This document shows positions 34,901-51,114 of a DNA stretch of 64,000 bases, in pieces. Source of the stretch: Lunularia cruciata (Eukaryota > Streptophyta > Marchantiopsida > Lunulariales > Lunulariaceae); NCBI GenBank assembly GCA_948567375.1, contig OX419756.1, positions 67,718,333-67,782,332 on the forward strand, in the 5' to 3' direction. The first letter of the stretch is position 1; every line of letters begins with the position of its first letter. The notes below the pieces were generated by a model. That model was not told the origin of the DNA. It saw only the letters and a program-made list of their open reading frames with translations, and searched no databases. The position numbers and the translations under genes were made by a program.

Positions 34901-35436
34901 TTGTTGTGGCATGATAGAGTGGATACCTTGCTTGGAGAGAGAGTTCATATTCTTTGCAAAAGACACATGTCAAAGTAGACTTATACTTGGTTTGAGATGA
35001 TCAGGTGATAGTGGTGGATGTTGTGGTTATTGAACCAACATGTGATGCAATTTTGGAGGGAGTGATTACTCATCCTCCTGGATGGGCAGTGAGCAGAGCA
35101 GCAGCACGCAATGTCTCCAAGTATAGGACTATGCATCGGGGCTCCTCTAGCCTTGGAGTTATATGGAGCAATGAACACAATATTTGACACATTTGTCAAG
35201 GAGTGCACAAGAGCTTATCATATTAGACATCAAGGGATACCACTCTCACTCAAACTTGTAGTATGTTGTAGATAGTGTGTGTCCATTGCTCTATGGAAAG
35301 TAGTGGCTAGTGCAATCCATAGGAGAACAATCACTCTAGATGATGTTTCTTAGGATGCTCCAGTAGTTTGTACATCTTATGACTTGCCTAGCTTGGATAT
35401 CTTAGATGTGGTAAAGCAAATTTGTCACATCAATAC

Positions 35437-35508
35437 TATTGGAGCCAAGCTCCATTTTACTTATTTTGTCTCTCCCTTGTACGGTTTGATGGGGTCTTCC
35501 CATCCTTC
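35437..35508 (-). repeat. Dispersed 75-bp repeat, copy 2
   Basis: The reverse complement of the 28422-28497 repeat, with about 85% identity by eye. It lies about 540 bp beyond the upstream side of the MULE transposase. Confidence 0.85.
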
Positions 35509-35769
35509 ATGTGTTCGATAACACATGTGATCGCCTTTTTCTCTATGTCTTTGACAGCCAAAGAATATCCTTGTAGCGGTTGTGCTGTCAATTGGGTTGT
35601 GCCCTGGCTGGCGTTGGACCGTCCTCTCACACTCAAGCAACAGTCGTAATGACACTTCGGTTACCATCGGCTCCGTGATGATACCTTCACATTACTCCAC
35701 CACTCCACCCTGAGCAGACGATGATGTAGAGAAATGCGAAAGCTCTCATCTGAAAGTCAGTACCTGAAT

Positions 35770-35980
35770 GGAAACGGAAGAAAATTCATCTCAAGATTAC
35801 GTGCAGGCAACACAGCTGCGTGTAGGTTTCACTGCAACTTCCATTCAATAAGATGTCCAAGTTGGATTTCGTAGGTGGATAAATTAATGAAAACTGGAGG
35901 AAAATCCATCTCAAGATTACGTGCAGCATGCACAGGTGCGAGTAAGTTTTACTTCAACCTCCGTTCAACGAGACTTCCAA
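35770..35980 (+). repeat. Tandem duplication, 120-bp period, two copies
   Basis: Copies at 35770-35860 and 35890-35980 share AAAAT-CATCTCAAGATTACGTGCAG, CACAG-TGCG-GTA and a TTCAAC/GAGA-TTCCAA end, with about 80% identity. Confidence 0.82.
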
Positions 35981-36687
35981 CGATGGAAGTTTGGAAGTGG
36001 ATGCACGAAACAATAGCAAACATGGTAGGATAGCCTCATGTTATGGTAATATTAGAGTATGATTCATGCGCAGGTTAAGCTCTCTTTAGAATACTACCAA
36101 GCGAAAATAAAGCTCCAATCCCAAAGGAAGTGGATAAATGAGACTTGAGACGGACTTTGGGAGCGCTTAAACTTCTCGTGTGTGGTATCGAGAGTTGATT
36201 ATCCAGTTTTTTACGAGCGATACAGATATTCATCCATCGGCATTGACCAAGAAATCTTGTCGCGGACTAGGACTTTTTAGTCTACAGATATATAATGAGT
36301 TCATTTTCTTTTCTTGTACTTTATGAATTATACGAATTATGAATATGGTGCTAGATCTATCTAAAATATAAGTATGGCATTGAGGTCAATATGGTTATAA
36401 AGAGCGATCAATATGGTATTTATACATTTATTATTTAATTTATATATTACATTAAAACTTAACATGGTAATAATAAAAATTTATTTTATGTATACTGTAT
36501 AGATTTTACTTCTTATATGACATGAAAAAAAGATTTTTTTTATTGTAATATATATATTTTTTGAATTATTTTCATACTCTTATATAATATAAATATTTTT
36601 ATTAAAAATTATAAAAGGTTAATACAATGGATAAAAAAAATTTAAAAATTAAAAATTTTATGTATTTCAAAAATTATGAATATATAA

Positions 36688-36716
36688 GGCTCTCCACGTA
36701 TGCTGTGTGGAGAGCC
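36688..36716. repeat. Hairpin with 10-bp arms
   Basis: GGCTCTCCAC at 36688-36697 pairs with GTGGAGAGCC ending at 36716 across a nine-base loop, at the edge between the AT-rich core and more balanced DNA. Confidence 0.7.
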
Positions 36717-37027
36717 TCGACTGGTATAATCCGAGGGAGAACTATCATATATTTTTGGAAGTCTATATTCAGATATTTCTTCGGATGTTCACTGGAAGGT
36801 AGAGTAATCAGTTGGCTGGTACAATCTATACGATAACAATCACACTAGAGATCTTTCTTTCAATGCTTTATCTTCGTGTATATTTCTTTGTATGCTCATG
36901 GGAAGGTAGAAACTACAGATATTTCCTTGGATGCTTCATCTTCATACCACAAGTTCGTATCCAGACCACCCTTATTTCTCCGCCATTTCTATAAGAAATA
37001 CGAACAAAGTAAGCTTTAAACCAGAGA

Positions 37028-37110
37028 AGGTGACCGCGTGTGATAACCAGAAAGATTGAAAGAACAGGAAAAGTCCTAGTGGGTAAAACGGAGTTAAGCC
37101 CCAATAGTAT
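37028..37110 (+). repeat. Dispersed 75-bp repeat, copy 3 (diverged)
   Basis: It shows GGTGACCGCGTGTGATAACC and GGTAAAACGGAGTTAAGCCC, matching flanks and end of copies 1 and 2. A partial CCCCAATAGTATC recurs at about 37156-37170. Confidence 0.65.
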
Positions 37111-37560
37111 CGTTAGATGATTCCGCAATAGCCAATAATATCGGCTTGACGCCTAAACCCCAATAGTATCTGCAAGAGAAATCACTGAGTAAAGACAAGC
37201 TTTGAACCACTAGCATGGTTATCTTATCCCCGGCTGGACCAGAGTTTCCAGGATATGGTCGTATTCTTTTGCGTCAGCTTTCCTGCGTTTGTCTAACAGC
37301 GGAATCCGCCCTTGGTGCTCACTGGTTTAAAACGTCGGGCTGGTGCAGCGCATTTCCGACCACACTTTCTCTAAGTCAAAGAAGAGGTGCGCAGCACTTG
37401 GTTCCAGAAGAGACTTCTTTGGCTTTCTTCAGATGCTCATGGGAAGGTGCAGCATCTGACGGTCTGACGGTCCAGACTGAGAAAGTCTGGACTTCTAATC
37501 TATAAAACAACAATCACACTACAGATATTTCTTCAGATCTCACATGCAGAACATCTCAGC

Positions 37561-39207
37561 TATTATTTTCTAGTCTAATACTACACACTCTGGTGCAATT
37601 TTATAGATTTCTCATTTCGATGTTGTTGGGTTTATCCTTACTTGACCTCTCCGGTTTTAGCTATGATCGGCTCGATTTGTCTTCCCATCCTCCTTGTTAT
37701 CCTATGTGTCAAGCTTACACCCGTAAATGGGCCTTCTCATGGCAAACCTCTTGGAAGGTCGACAACTGTAACTGAGTCGGTGTTCTCTGTATGAACATTC
37801 CAGCACCGATGGCTGCACATGTGCCGTTCCGTCTGTCCCGTCAAGCCTAAAATATAGTAAAGCTCCTGGTGTATGTTCGATTACCTACAAAGCCGGCGTG
37901 TGTGAATACGGCAGTCAAACTTGACCTTCTCTGGCGTACGTGGCTTAGGAAACTCACATTTTCGTCATGTTTTCGCACTTGTTGCTAATCATGTAAGGGG
38001 TTCCGCAGCCTGCACACCTTCTTAAGAAACCCTGATTGATTGTCCGCGTGATCAAAGCATTTACGAAAGGGGTTGGACTGGGTGAAGTCAACTTAAGATT
38101 CCACCCCAAATCCTGATTCTCCTAATGTATGGGGAACACGATTGAACACAGACAATCACAGATTCTCCTGGGCAATGAACAACTGATGTGGTCAGGACGC
38201 TTTGAACTAAACTACTGCGCTCACAAACAGTAGTTTAGTTTCATGATTGGAGTTTTCCCACAAGATTCCGAGAACAGTAGTGGGGTCCAGAGCAATTTGC
38301 AGACCCTCTGACCAGGACTGACGACTTTGAGTCAGGCTGCTACAGACAGGCACAGTATTCAATTTCTTCACTCCGTCATAAAGACATTCACCTCAAGGCA
38401 TTTTCTGTACACTCCATGATTTAGCAGCTATTTTGTGCTGGAGTCTTCACCACTGTGCCTCCTGTGTGCTCAAGTTTCGTGCTGGATCAACAACTTGGAG
38501 CCAAGCGAGAACAGTGAGATGATAAGAGATGAGGGAGTATAGTTTGAGCTGGACGCTATCTTTTTTCGGCGAGACGTTGGACTTCTGTCCGTTTTCTTCC
38601 TGATCTGTGGTGAAGTGGTGACATTCCGAACAAAGCTGTAAGAAGAGGAGGTGCTGAGAAGATTTTCTTGCGGAAAGTCAGTGGTTCCGCAGACACGTCT
38701 CGTTTTTGCAGGCGAGTCTAGATTGTTGATTTCTCGATCTTGCATTCAAGCGCTCGAAGTTCAAGGTCTGTTCTTCTCCACTTTTATAGGAAAAGTAAAA
38801 TAAGCATTTCCTCAAGCTTTTTTGGGTTGTGAAAATCTTAAAAGGCAATTTAAGAAGCTGGAGCGGTGGATAAAAAGGTACCAGTGGACCATCTTTTATG
38901 TAGCGTATGCTTGAACGCGAGAGTTTCTTTGTCCTACTGACGCGGTCAATTTGCTTTACACGTCCTAGTGGATGGGAACAACGCTCGTTCACTCATTGCG
39001 CAAGTAATCAATTCTGACAGTGCATTTACACTTTTGCGGGTGATTTCATTTCTCTCCAGTTTGGATATCTCGTGTACTCTATGTTTCACGGATTCGACCG
39101 CGAGAAGAAGTTTGGACCATAGGAACAACAACGTCTTCAGGTGCAGAGGGCCGTGCTTCTGCTACTCAGGAGTGAGGAGGATCCCCCCTGCTCGTTGGGT
39201 GGAATCC
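37561..39207 (+). promoter_or_regulatory. Upstream region of the CDPK gene
   Basis: Balanced base composition with no recognised coding feature. A TATA-like ATAAAAAG lies near 38870. The CDPK reading frame stays open upstream of the chosen start as far as 38968, and no known domain is visible there, so it is treated as 5' leader. Confidence 0.4.
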
Positions 39208-42366
<3,159 letters not shown>

Positions 42367-44660
42367 CTTATTATATTGGTGACCAGATGGGAGAGTTCCT
42401 TCTAACCTAGGTGGGCACACTAGAACGGCTATTGCGGGAATTCTTCTATTCACCGTTTGTACATTTATTTGTGGTGGGGGAGCTCTGCTGTATGATCTTT
42501 TGTGGGTTGGCCCGGTTCCCAGCCAGCTTAAGGGTTTCACACCGAACCACTGTTCTCGAGCACTACTCTGGACCTGCAGAAATCCAGGCACTACATGGAG
42601 GAAAGGAACTTCAGGGACAAAATACTTGCAGCGGTAGGGTTTTAGCAGCTCGATACAAGTCAGCAGTGGCAGATTTTGACCAACATAGAGCTACTTTGTG
42701 CTATAGAATCTAAAAAAGTATGAGACTCCCGGAAGCCATATCGTGATTTTGGGGCTGGAGAACTAGGCAGTAATGGGAGCTTGACTAATCAAGGAAGATG
42801 AGATCTGATGAATACCCTTCTTTACTGGTATGGATTGGAGCACATGGACGTGTAGTTACTAACGAAGTATGTAATGATCGAAAGCACGTATCTACATCAA
42901 GTGCAATTGGTGGTGCCGAAGATGCCCAAATACTCAGAGGTCGGCGAAAGTAAGCTGTTTGTATACTGGACCAAGGAAGTTCTAGACCTGTTTTCTCACG
43001 TTTTAGCTCGCGGCAATGTAAATTCTTCCGTGTCAGTTAGGAGGGAGTGTATTCACCTATGTTTCGATTTTTAACTTGTTCCGGACAAGACAATTATGGG
43101 TTCTACCAAGGCCGAGACACTGGACTTGACAGAGACAACGCATCTAGAGCACTTAGTGCGCCATCAGCAAGATGCTCCACTAAATAAGGGAACAAGTCTC
43201 TACATGGTAGCTCATTCTTTCTTTCCAAGTTTGACTTTTTTTTAAGTGGGAAACGTAGAGAGACGCTGCATTGTAATTTTGCAGTCCATCAGATGATTCA
43301 TTTCGCTGTTTGAATCCACTGTTTGGACTAGAAGTCATGCAGATCCTTCCACTGACATGAACATTAGAGGCAATACGGGTGTCTTTGTCCTCTCAGTATC
43401 AACTCAGTCCTCATCCAAACTCTATGCATTATGCCACTTTTTCTTAACTTCTGCCTCTGTATATTTTTCACTCCGCCATTACTCCACGGGGTATGAAGTT
43501 CAAGTGAAGCCATGAATCAGATTTGTCCAGGGGTTTGTTTCACTAAAATTGCAGATTTCCTAATCATTTGGGCATTATGGAAAGGTCACATTAGTGCTTA
43601 CGAATAGTTCTCTTGCAGGTTTCTGGAACTTGGAGCTGGTGATCCTTTGATACAGTACTTTCATTCGGCTTTGCTGGGAACCAGAGCTTAACCACAAAGG
43701 ACTGGTTAAAATAACTTGCTCTAGAGCTGAGGTGGAAACTCACAGGCCCCAGAAGTTGGTCGTAGAGGATCCACATTATGAATAGGAGCTCATGTGAAAG
43801 GCCCAGATGATCTTATTGATCTGCCCAGATGCTGTCATCCAGGCTCTTAAGATTCCTGTGATCGCTTGAAGTTCTCAGACATGTATTTCCATCCATTAAT
43901 ACAGGAGATTTGCCGGACATGTTTTTCTTCTGTCCGTGTAGTGTGCGGGCTCCTGGAAAAAATTTTGTGTGCTATACATGGTTCAGTTCTTCTTCAGCCC
44001 CCTTGGAGCCTTTCACCCTCTTCTGCATGGGCTCTTAGCTGTTAATCAGGGTAGTGGTACTTGACGAATAAGGGACCATGGATTTAGTGTCCACGGTAGG
44101 CAGCCTCAAACGTCCGAATGTAAAAATCTTATGAAATTGAGACTCGTGACCAACTCTCAGTTTCTTAAGATAGATCATGATATATCCAAACCCACATTGA
44201 GCGACCCAACACGACATATGGAAAAGGTCATTTAATCTTGAAACTGATTTAGGCAAATGGAATTCCTATGTCTATATCTTCCTTTTGCTATCCTATGTAC
44301 GTCGCTTTTCCGTATCTATGAACCCTTTGGACAGTCCTTGTTTCAAGTTATGTACATGCTATGTTCATGGTGTATCTCATGTGATAAACCTCGACCCTAT
44401 GCTTAAACCTGTTGGTCATCTAATTTGTTTCAGTCTACAGTATCATGAGAGTATGTCTTTGCTAAACTCAGGACAAGTTTCATCCTAAATCAAGACGAAG
44501 TATACGGACACCCTATACACACACAACGAATATGGAAACCTTATTGTTCTGGTATGCGAGTTGGCATGAATTTAGCCCAGATATAAACTGCAGACCCTGC
44601 GATGTATTTCTTGAAAATTGTTGGAAGTTGCAGAAAGTACCACCCAACAAGGAAGTTACC
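42367..44660. other. Intergenic region between convergent CDPK and GT61 genes
   Basis: The two genes point toward each other. The stretch should hold both 3' UTRs. Only short open stretches are present and none is recognised. Confidence 0.6.
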
Positions 44661-47364
44661 TCAGCTTTTGTTGATCGAAAGGTATAATAAAGCTTTGTCC
44701 TTTGCTTCCATGAGGGTCCTCCTAAACCTTTTCAAGGAAAGACGCACATTTTGACTGGACAAATATGTCTGCTTCATAGTTGCCCATCCCTGTGAGGTAA
44801 ATCGATCGGGGTTGCGAACTATAGGATGTGCCGATCCATACTTCTCGCTCAAAGAACTCTCGTTTGGTTGAATCTTATATTCCATGTATTGCAGGCCCAG
44901 TTCCAGAGCTGGCCGTTTGTAGTAGTGGTCGGACGGCCAGTCTGTCCCGAGAGGAACTATCTGTATGAAAACAGCTGATCGCTGCATGAACATTATGTGG
45001 GCTAATCCAGCTCCATGTACACCCACGACCACATCGCTGTTGTGGAACATGCTGCCGTGTCAAAGAACAGATAAAAGAGTGTCAATCGTCCTCATGTAAC
45101 CCATGCTGGATACAAACATCACACCTACTGCGCAAACTTGGTTTTGGTTCCCCCCCACCTTCCCCCTCCGAGATTAAAGCTTTCGAATAATTTGAACGAA
45201 AGTAGAAACGGCAGTCAGGATAATTAAACATGCCGATTGCTGTCCAATTATAACAATACAAACTGCTCATCATCCAGTGCAGTAAGTATCTGCAGACATA
45301 CCTGTATATGACTGGTAGTTCAACCATTCCTGTAGGGATCAACACCGTCACTTCAAAGCCCAGCGACTTTGCCAACTTCACCAGATGTTTCTGATTTATC
45401 AAAACACGATTACCTGACCGTCCAACGATCAAAAGCCTCGGCCTTATAGCGCTTTTATCCTGATTCTGTTTCTTCATGTCCGGTGCTACTTTTGGCCCTT
45501 GGAAAGAGAGATTAGCACCTAAAACTCCTCCCAAGTTTGGAGGAGCAAGTGCTTTGTGGAGAACCTGCTGGAAGGCCTCCACATTCTCACCATCGGGCAT
45601 CAGAGAGGGATTTATACCGAGCTCTTTATGGACATAAAGTCCGACAATTATCTCTGGGAAACAATGAACGCCAGCGTCCTCTTTAGAATCAATTATAGGA
45701 TAGTTGCTGAGCTGCTGTAGCACTGGGGTCCATCGCTTGACCCACCACTTCCGTAGGTCACTTATCACAAACACAACTTCACCTTTTCGACGCTGTGAAG
45801 TGATGAACAGTGGGATAAGGACGTCCTGAAAGTCGTGATACGGATTTCCAGTGAAACCACCAGTGGAAAACATGACTGCAGGCACAGAGTGGTGAAATTT
45901 GCAGATTAGCACATGACTAGTGTTTGGAGAGCCATTGATCCTGAGGGTTACCGGTTCTATTGTGGCCATAGTGTCCTGCTCCCACTTGCGGGTGTATGGT
46001 CGAATTACTTCCACGTGGTCACATCTCTCTGTCTTCGGACTTGAGACTAGCAGAACAACTTCGCTGAAATTTCCTGTACGCAGTAATACCTCTCCATGCA
46101 TGAAGCACACATCCGTGCGTTTGTTGCTGCGATCGCACCAGAATGTCTCATTGTTTGGTCCCTCTCCCATCACTGCGATTCCCCATGAACCTGGTTGACG
46201 CGTAATTTTGAACCAGCCAACAAGAAATCAATAATCTAGAAGTGCCACAAGGTGAGACTCAACAGTACGATAAATAGATTAGTGAGATAACTACTTCATA
46301 ATTGATCGTGATACCAGGGAAAGCCTTGCGAGCAACTTAGTGAACAAGATACTCTGGTACCGTGTACCAGGCAAAAGAGTTCATTCTGTGAAGGGTGAAA
46401 AACTACATCCACAGTCAACACAGAACTCAATTCTGCAAATATGAACACTTGATTGCATATCAAACAGGGGTTATCTGCCTTCCAAAGCTTGGTGTTCAGC
46501 TCTGGTACTTCAACAACAAAAACTGTCGAGATGTAAGTGTACGACTACCAGTATAAAGTGCAATGCCCCGTACTTGGCCCTCCCGCTGTGTACTCAACGT
46601 GTTCAACAAGTCCGAAGTGTGAGAAATGCTGGTGGAAAGTCTAGGTTCGTGTCCTTCAAGATTCTCCTTGATGGCACCTGTATCCGGTTGCTGGATTTCT
46701 AGGGTGTAATTAATTAAGGAAGTAGCAAAGTCTGATGGACTCCGTGTCTCTCCAACAAATATAGCGGGACGCTCTCGGGGATGTACAGAGGACAAGAAGC
46801 GGTCTGTGTTGCTCCTTGGCTGCCGTCCTTCGTCTAGGGAGAAGACTGTGTTCTGCCCCCAGTGAGCCTCAAGGTAAATCGTTATATTTTGCTGATCTAT
46901 AATGACAAGCATTCAGGTTTCTTGAGAGCAATGTTCAGTCTCAGCCATCAAGTGGCCAAACAATTACAACACCTCAACAGTTATGCCAAATCTCTCAAAG
47001 CTCCTCACCTTCGTCAGGAGCTGTCGAAGCGGTACTTTTCTCAAGTTTTCTCAATAGCCTGCTCTCTATGTTATGATACAACTGATTCTTCAAAGAAATT
47101 TCAAATTTCAAATTCCAAATTCTGACTATTCCTGTAACAATCGAACTCGAAATTAATTTCAAGATTTACTGTCGAATTCTTACATTCAAGAAGAAAGGGG
47201 AATATATCGCTGTCGTGGAAGAATGAGATTGTGAAGCATATGAGTATCAAACACATAACAATTCCAATCTGCAACGTCGTTTTGAGAACCAAGACACCAT
47301 CCTGACTCAGTTTCCGTGAGCTCTCTCCACCTCCGAATCCGGGTATCTGCTTTCTTGACGTCAT
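44661..47364 (-). CDS. GT61-family glycosyltransferase (type II Golgi membrane protein), four exons
   Basis: Likely adds xylose or arabinose to a cell-wall glycan or N-glycan in the Golgi lumen; the exact acceptor is unknown. Exons (5' to 3' on the minus strand) 47364-47184, 46896-46549, 46190-45302 and 45051-44661 total 1809 nt (602 aa), in frame with GT-AG introns. Residues 1-30 are a basic cytoplasmic tail, 31-49 a transmembrane anchor (IGIVMCLILICF), then a low-complexity stem with N-glycosylation-like sites (NIT, NYT). The GT61/DUF563 domain starts near 185: CDRSNKRTDVCFMHGEV, STGGFTGNPYHDF, the family hallmark VGVHGAGLAHIMF (HGAGL 485-489), and the YMEYKIQPNESSL end block. Looks intact. 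Start and first exon are inferred from frame, anchor and splice sites. A further 5' exon cannot be excluded. Confidence 0.9.
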
Positions 47365-47564
47365 CGGCTCTGATCACCACAGAAAGAGGTCCAATGTTAA
47401 TCGATAGTTCATCAACCACAAGTATTTTAGGATTTCTCTTGTGACCCTTTGGTGCCGAGCATGAGAATTCACCGGAACCAAACAAACCACCACCAGTTTC
47501 GTGATGCAGAATCGAAATGTATCATCGATTCCAGATTCTTCTCAGCAAGAGAGGGTTCGTGATG

Positions 47565-47950
47565 ACGGCCGGTACCGCTTAACACGCAGCGACTTACAGT
47601 ACTTCCTTCCCATGCATATCTGATTGCTACAAGCCTGGAATTCAGGATCGCAGTTACTCTTTTTGACTACCGAAGAAAGTCAGGCACCCGAAGAACGGCC
47701 GGTACCGCATTACACGCAGCGACTTACAGTACTTCCTTCCCATGCATTTCTGATTGCTACAAGCCTGGAATTCAGGATCGCAGTTACTCTTTTTGACTAC
47801 CGAAGAACGTCAGGCACCCGAAGAACGGCCGGTACCGCATTACACGCAGCGACTTACAGTACTTCCTTCCATGCATATCTGATTGCTACAAGTCTGGAAT
47901 TCAGGATCGCAGTTACTCTTTTTGACTACCGAAGAACGTCAGGCACCACG
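47565..47950 (+). repeat. Three tandem copies of a 130-bp unit upstream of GT61
   Basis: Units start at 47565, 47695 and 47825 with ACGGCCGGTACCGC and run through CACGCAGCGACTTACAGTAC, TGCAT-TCTGATTGCTACAAG and GACTACCGAAGAA. They differ at only a few bases each, so the array is young. It lies about 200-590 bp upstream of the GT61 start codon, in its promoter or leader. Confidence 0.95.
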
Positions 47951-50900
47951 AAGTCTGGATCAATGCATGTTTAAACTAGCTGGAACTTACTACCTTGATC
48001 TACACCTCAATACTTCAAGAATCACAATCAGATATTTTCAACATTCCCCATACTTACACTGGAAGCTTAAATCATCCCTCTTTACTCAACTACAAAGAAT
48101 CTGAATCTCCATTGATAGAATTTCTAGCAAGAGCTCTGCAGGTCAGAACTTAATCTTTCAGGTAAAACACTTTACTGATACTCTGCTATCATTCACTCTG
48201 TTAGACTAAGTTGACGATTCCACCATCTCTGTCACCTGAAGCTTACAACGAAATCACCACCTACAGATATAAAGAACAGGAACGTCTGAAGCTTCTTTTT
48301 ACCTTCACAAAGATATCGAAGAGATGGAATCGAACTAAGCTGGACCTGCAGCAGATGGAACTAGAACCGCACTCGATGTGAACATGAACATGAAACAGAT
48401 CAAATGCTTTCTGTGTGTTTGCAACCGCGCCTAATTATTGCAAGGGGGTCCGAAGCCGAACATGCGCTGGAGAAGGTGACGGAGCAAAGTTGACAAAGCA
48501 TCTTTTGCGTGACTAGATCTAGTTACCGAAGTAAAGTCCGTCCATCGTTGCTATCCATCTCATCCATCCATGAATAATATGGCAAGGAAACATCAGATTA
48601 AGAGTTTATTATTTACATACTAAGTTGAGTTGGCTGTAAAACGATTAACATATTATTTGTCGAGAAAAACGATGAATAAGCATGTTTTCTTTCATCCTCC
48701 ATCTAGACTGGAATTATATCCTGTAATGCTTATTTTGATTCTTAAAGTAGAACACTATTTATCAATTTTGTATGGCTGGTCATACATGTTTGCTAATGTT
48801 TTCTCAAATGATATAGTTTTCTAGAATATTTTCTAGAAACCAGTTCAACTCATTAGATATTCTTAAGAAGATGACTAGTTTCATGTGCTGTAGTTTAAGA
48901 AGAACACACTCTAATAATTAATGTGTACCATTGCATTTGCAACAATGGCTACTACTCTGTCTATTACTGAGAGTTATAATTATGAAGACACATTTAAAAA
49001 ATACCTTTTCTTTACACCAATGAGAACTTGATATTAACAGCGGAAAGTAATTGAGTGGTATTTTATATAAAAGTTTTATGAAACCAAAACTAAACAATTG
49101 TTTCGGGCATGAGTATTTAACATGTATTATAGCGATGTTTAAAGTGTCAGAAGGCTTGTTTCTTGGTTGATTGTGACCTCACTTAGGTTCTCGATGTACC
49201 TATATTCTCTTCTGCATTTATTGATTATATTGGCAGAACTTTTACTTGTATATACATATATACATTTCATGGTTATTAAATCACTGGGGTTGCAATTCTC
49301 TACATATTCTAGCGTCAACCCATATTTCCCCAGGATCGGGGATCTTTTACATTCAGTCAAGGATCTTACAAAAGTGAGTCAAGCCAATTAAGTGTGTCCC
49401 TGAGTATATATGGTACGTTTCAACCTTTTGTAATATACCCAATAATGGCCTTCAAGATTCCTTTTTCCCTTAGAAATCGATTCACTGCCCATCAGTATTT
49501 GTATTGACAAGTATATATTTCTCTTTGAATTGATATAAAATTCTAGCACTCTGAGGCTACTTGATAACTCTTTACATCTATGAGGCTGCATGCATAAATG
49601 ACACCGTGTAAGTTATTGAAATTCTCGTTTATCAGGGTTACACGCCACCATCTATTTACATAGCTATATAGCTTAAATTCTTCATGGTGTACACCAAAGG
49701 GAGCAGTCTCTTGAAATTTAAAACAATATGAAATTTGTGGAAAATTTTCTGTATTCATATTAAATATTTCTCTTTTTTGTTTTGGATTGTCCTCCGATGG
49801 TATTAGAGGACATATACACAATACATATATGAGTTTTTTACCGAAACGAAAGTTCAAATCTTTTAATAATATTTATGACTGTCGCCATTTGAACAAGTGG
49901 GAAAATACTGATATAAATATAGAGGTTCAGGTTTCACGTTAACTGAGCCTAATTGGTTCGGAAATCCCATTATCGGATTTAGAAATCTAGAAAACAATAT
50001 TTATCACCTTTTTTATCTGGATAGTAACTAACTTTGAACAGTGCCATTCGACTTCCTTTACATATTTGAAAATAAAATTGATAGTTGAAAAGAAAAAATT
50101 CAGATCATTACACTTATGTTTGAGAAATAAAACGGAAGTGGTTCTTCTAACGACCTCCGTTCGAAGAACGATTGTTAGGGAACCAAGAACAACTATATGG
50201 AAATAAAATTGAAATTATTTCAAACATTTTGAAATTGAATTCAGTGTAAACGATTTGAAAAAAAGAAAGAAAGTGTTAGAAAGTAACATTTTATAAGTAG
50301 CATGTGTCGTTTTTTTAAGATTTTCTACAAGAAAAAAAGATGTGTTTTCCACAATAAATTAAAGCATATGAAATGAAAAGCAGAGGAGGATCATCGAGCA
50401 AAATAAGCGTCTGAAATGTGATGCAGAAGAGATCATCGAGCAAAATTGAAAGCAGACGAAGATCATCGAGCAAATACTTCAGATCCAGCGGGGAAAAAAA
50501 GAGAAATATGGGGCGAATAGGAAATCCATAGCTTGAGTGGAGGATGAATGGAATGGAGCGAACGAAGTGGATAGATAGTATCATGGCTGGGTTGGATCGA
50601 GGTGTGAGAGGCTGTATAGTGTATATGCTCGGAACGGATATGAAACACCGAACACTCATCATTTCATGACATTTCATTCATCATCGACCAATTGAAGACA
50701 GACGTAATATATATTTATATATAAACACAATTATATATGATCAATAAAACGAGTAGAACCTTATGTCTTTCGAGTGAAAATACTGTCTTGCCTTTTCTTT
50801 ATGTGACATATGTAATGTAATCATAAAACAAAGTACCGGTAAGAACTATAATGTTCTCATGAAAGATGTAACCTGTTTCTGGTGTTAATTTATCTTGTTT

Positions 50901-51114
50901 TATATTAAAAACATGAAACTTTGAAAGGTTTGCATTTGAAGTTCATCAAGGAAGGCTTTTATATGCCTAACTTGTGTAATGAATTCAAATATAGAAGTTA
51001 ATATCTATGGATGTACACAAGAAAACATTGTTCATTTTCGTAATCTCTATACACGTCGAATATAATTTAAAATATAAAATAAAAAGAAAAACATGACCTG
51101 TTTTGACGATTCTC
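47951..51114. other. Intergenic region between GT61 and metacaspase genes
   Basis: AT-rich with no gene recognised. Around 50385-50478 GATCATCGAGCAAA occurs three times at irregular spacing. A metacaspase 3' UTR should lie at the right end. Confidence 0.6.

Larger units (their letters stand above)
35981..37560. other. Gene-free stretch with AT-rich core and small dispersed repeats
   Basis: 36300-36680 is very AT-rich. From 36760 on, a short block resembling CACTACAGATATTTCTTCGGATGCTCA, then GGGAAGGT, recurs about five times (near 36770, 36840, 36895, 36915, 37425 and 37515). No gene is visible. Confidence 0.55.

Noticed and set aside
37215-37505. Open stretch of 96 codons upstream of the CDPK
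   Set aside because: No known domain, it overlaps dispersed short repeats, and it has no splice context. Chance.
38968-39207. Upstream methionine as the CDPK start
   Set aside because: It would add 80 residues with no CDPK likeness. The Met-Gly at 39208 followed by a short variable region fits the family better.
47565-47950. Repeat array as a CRISPR
   Set aside because: Units are 130 bp, directly abutting without spacers, in a plant nuclear context.
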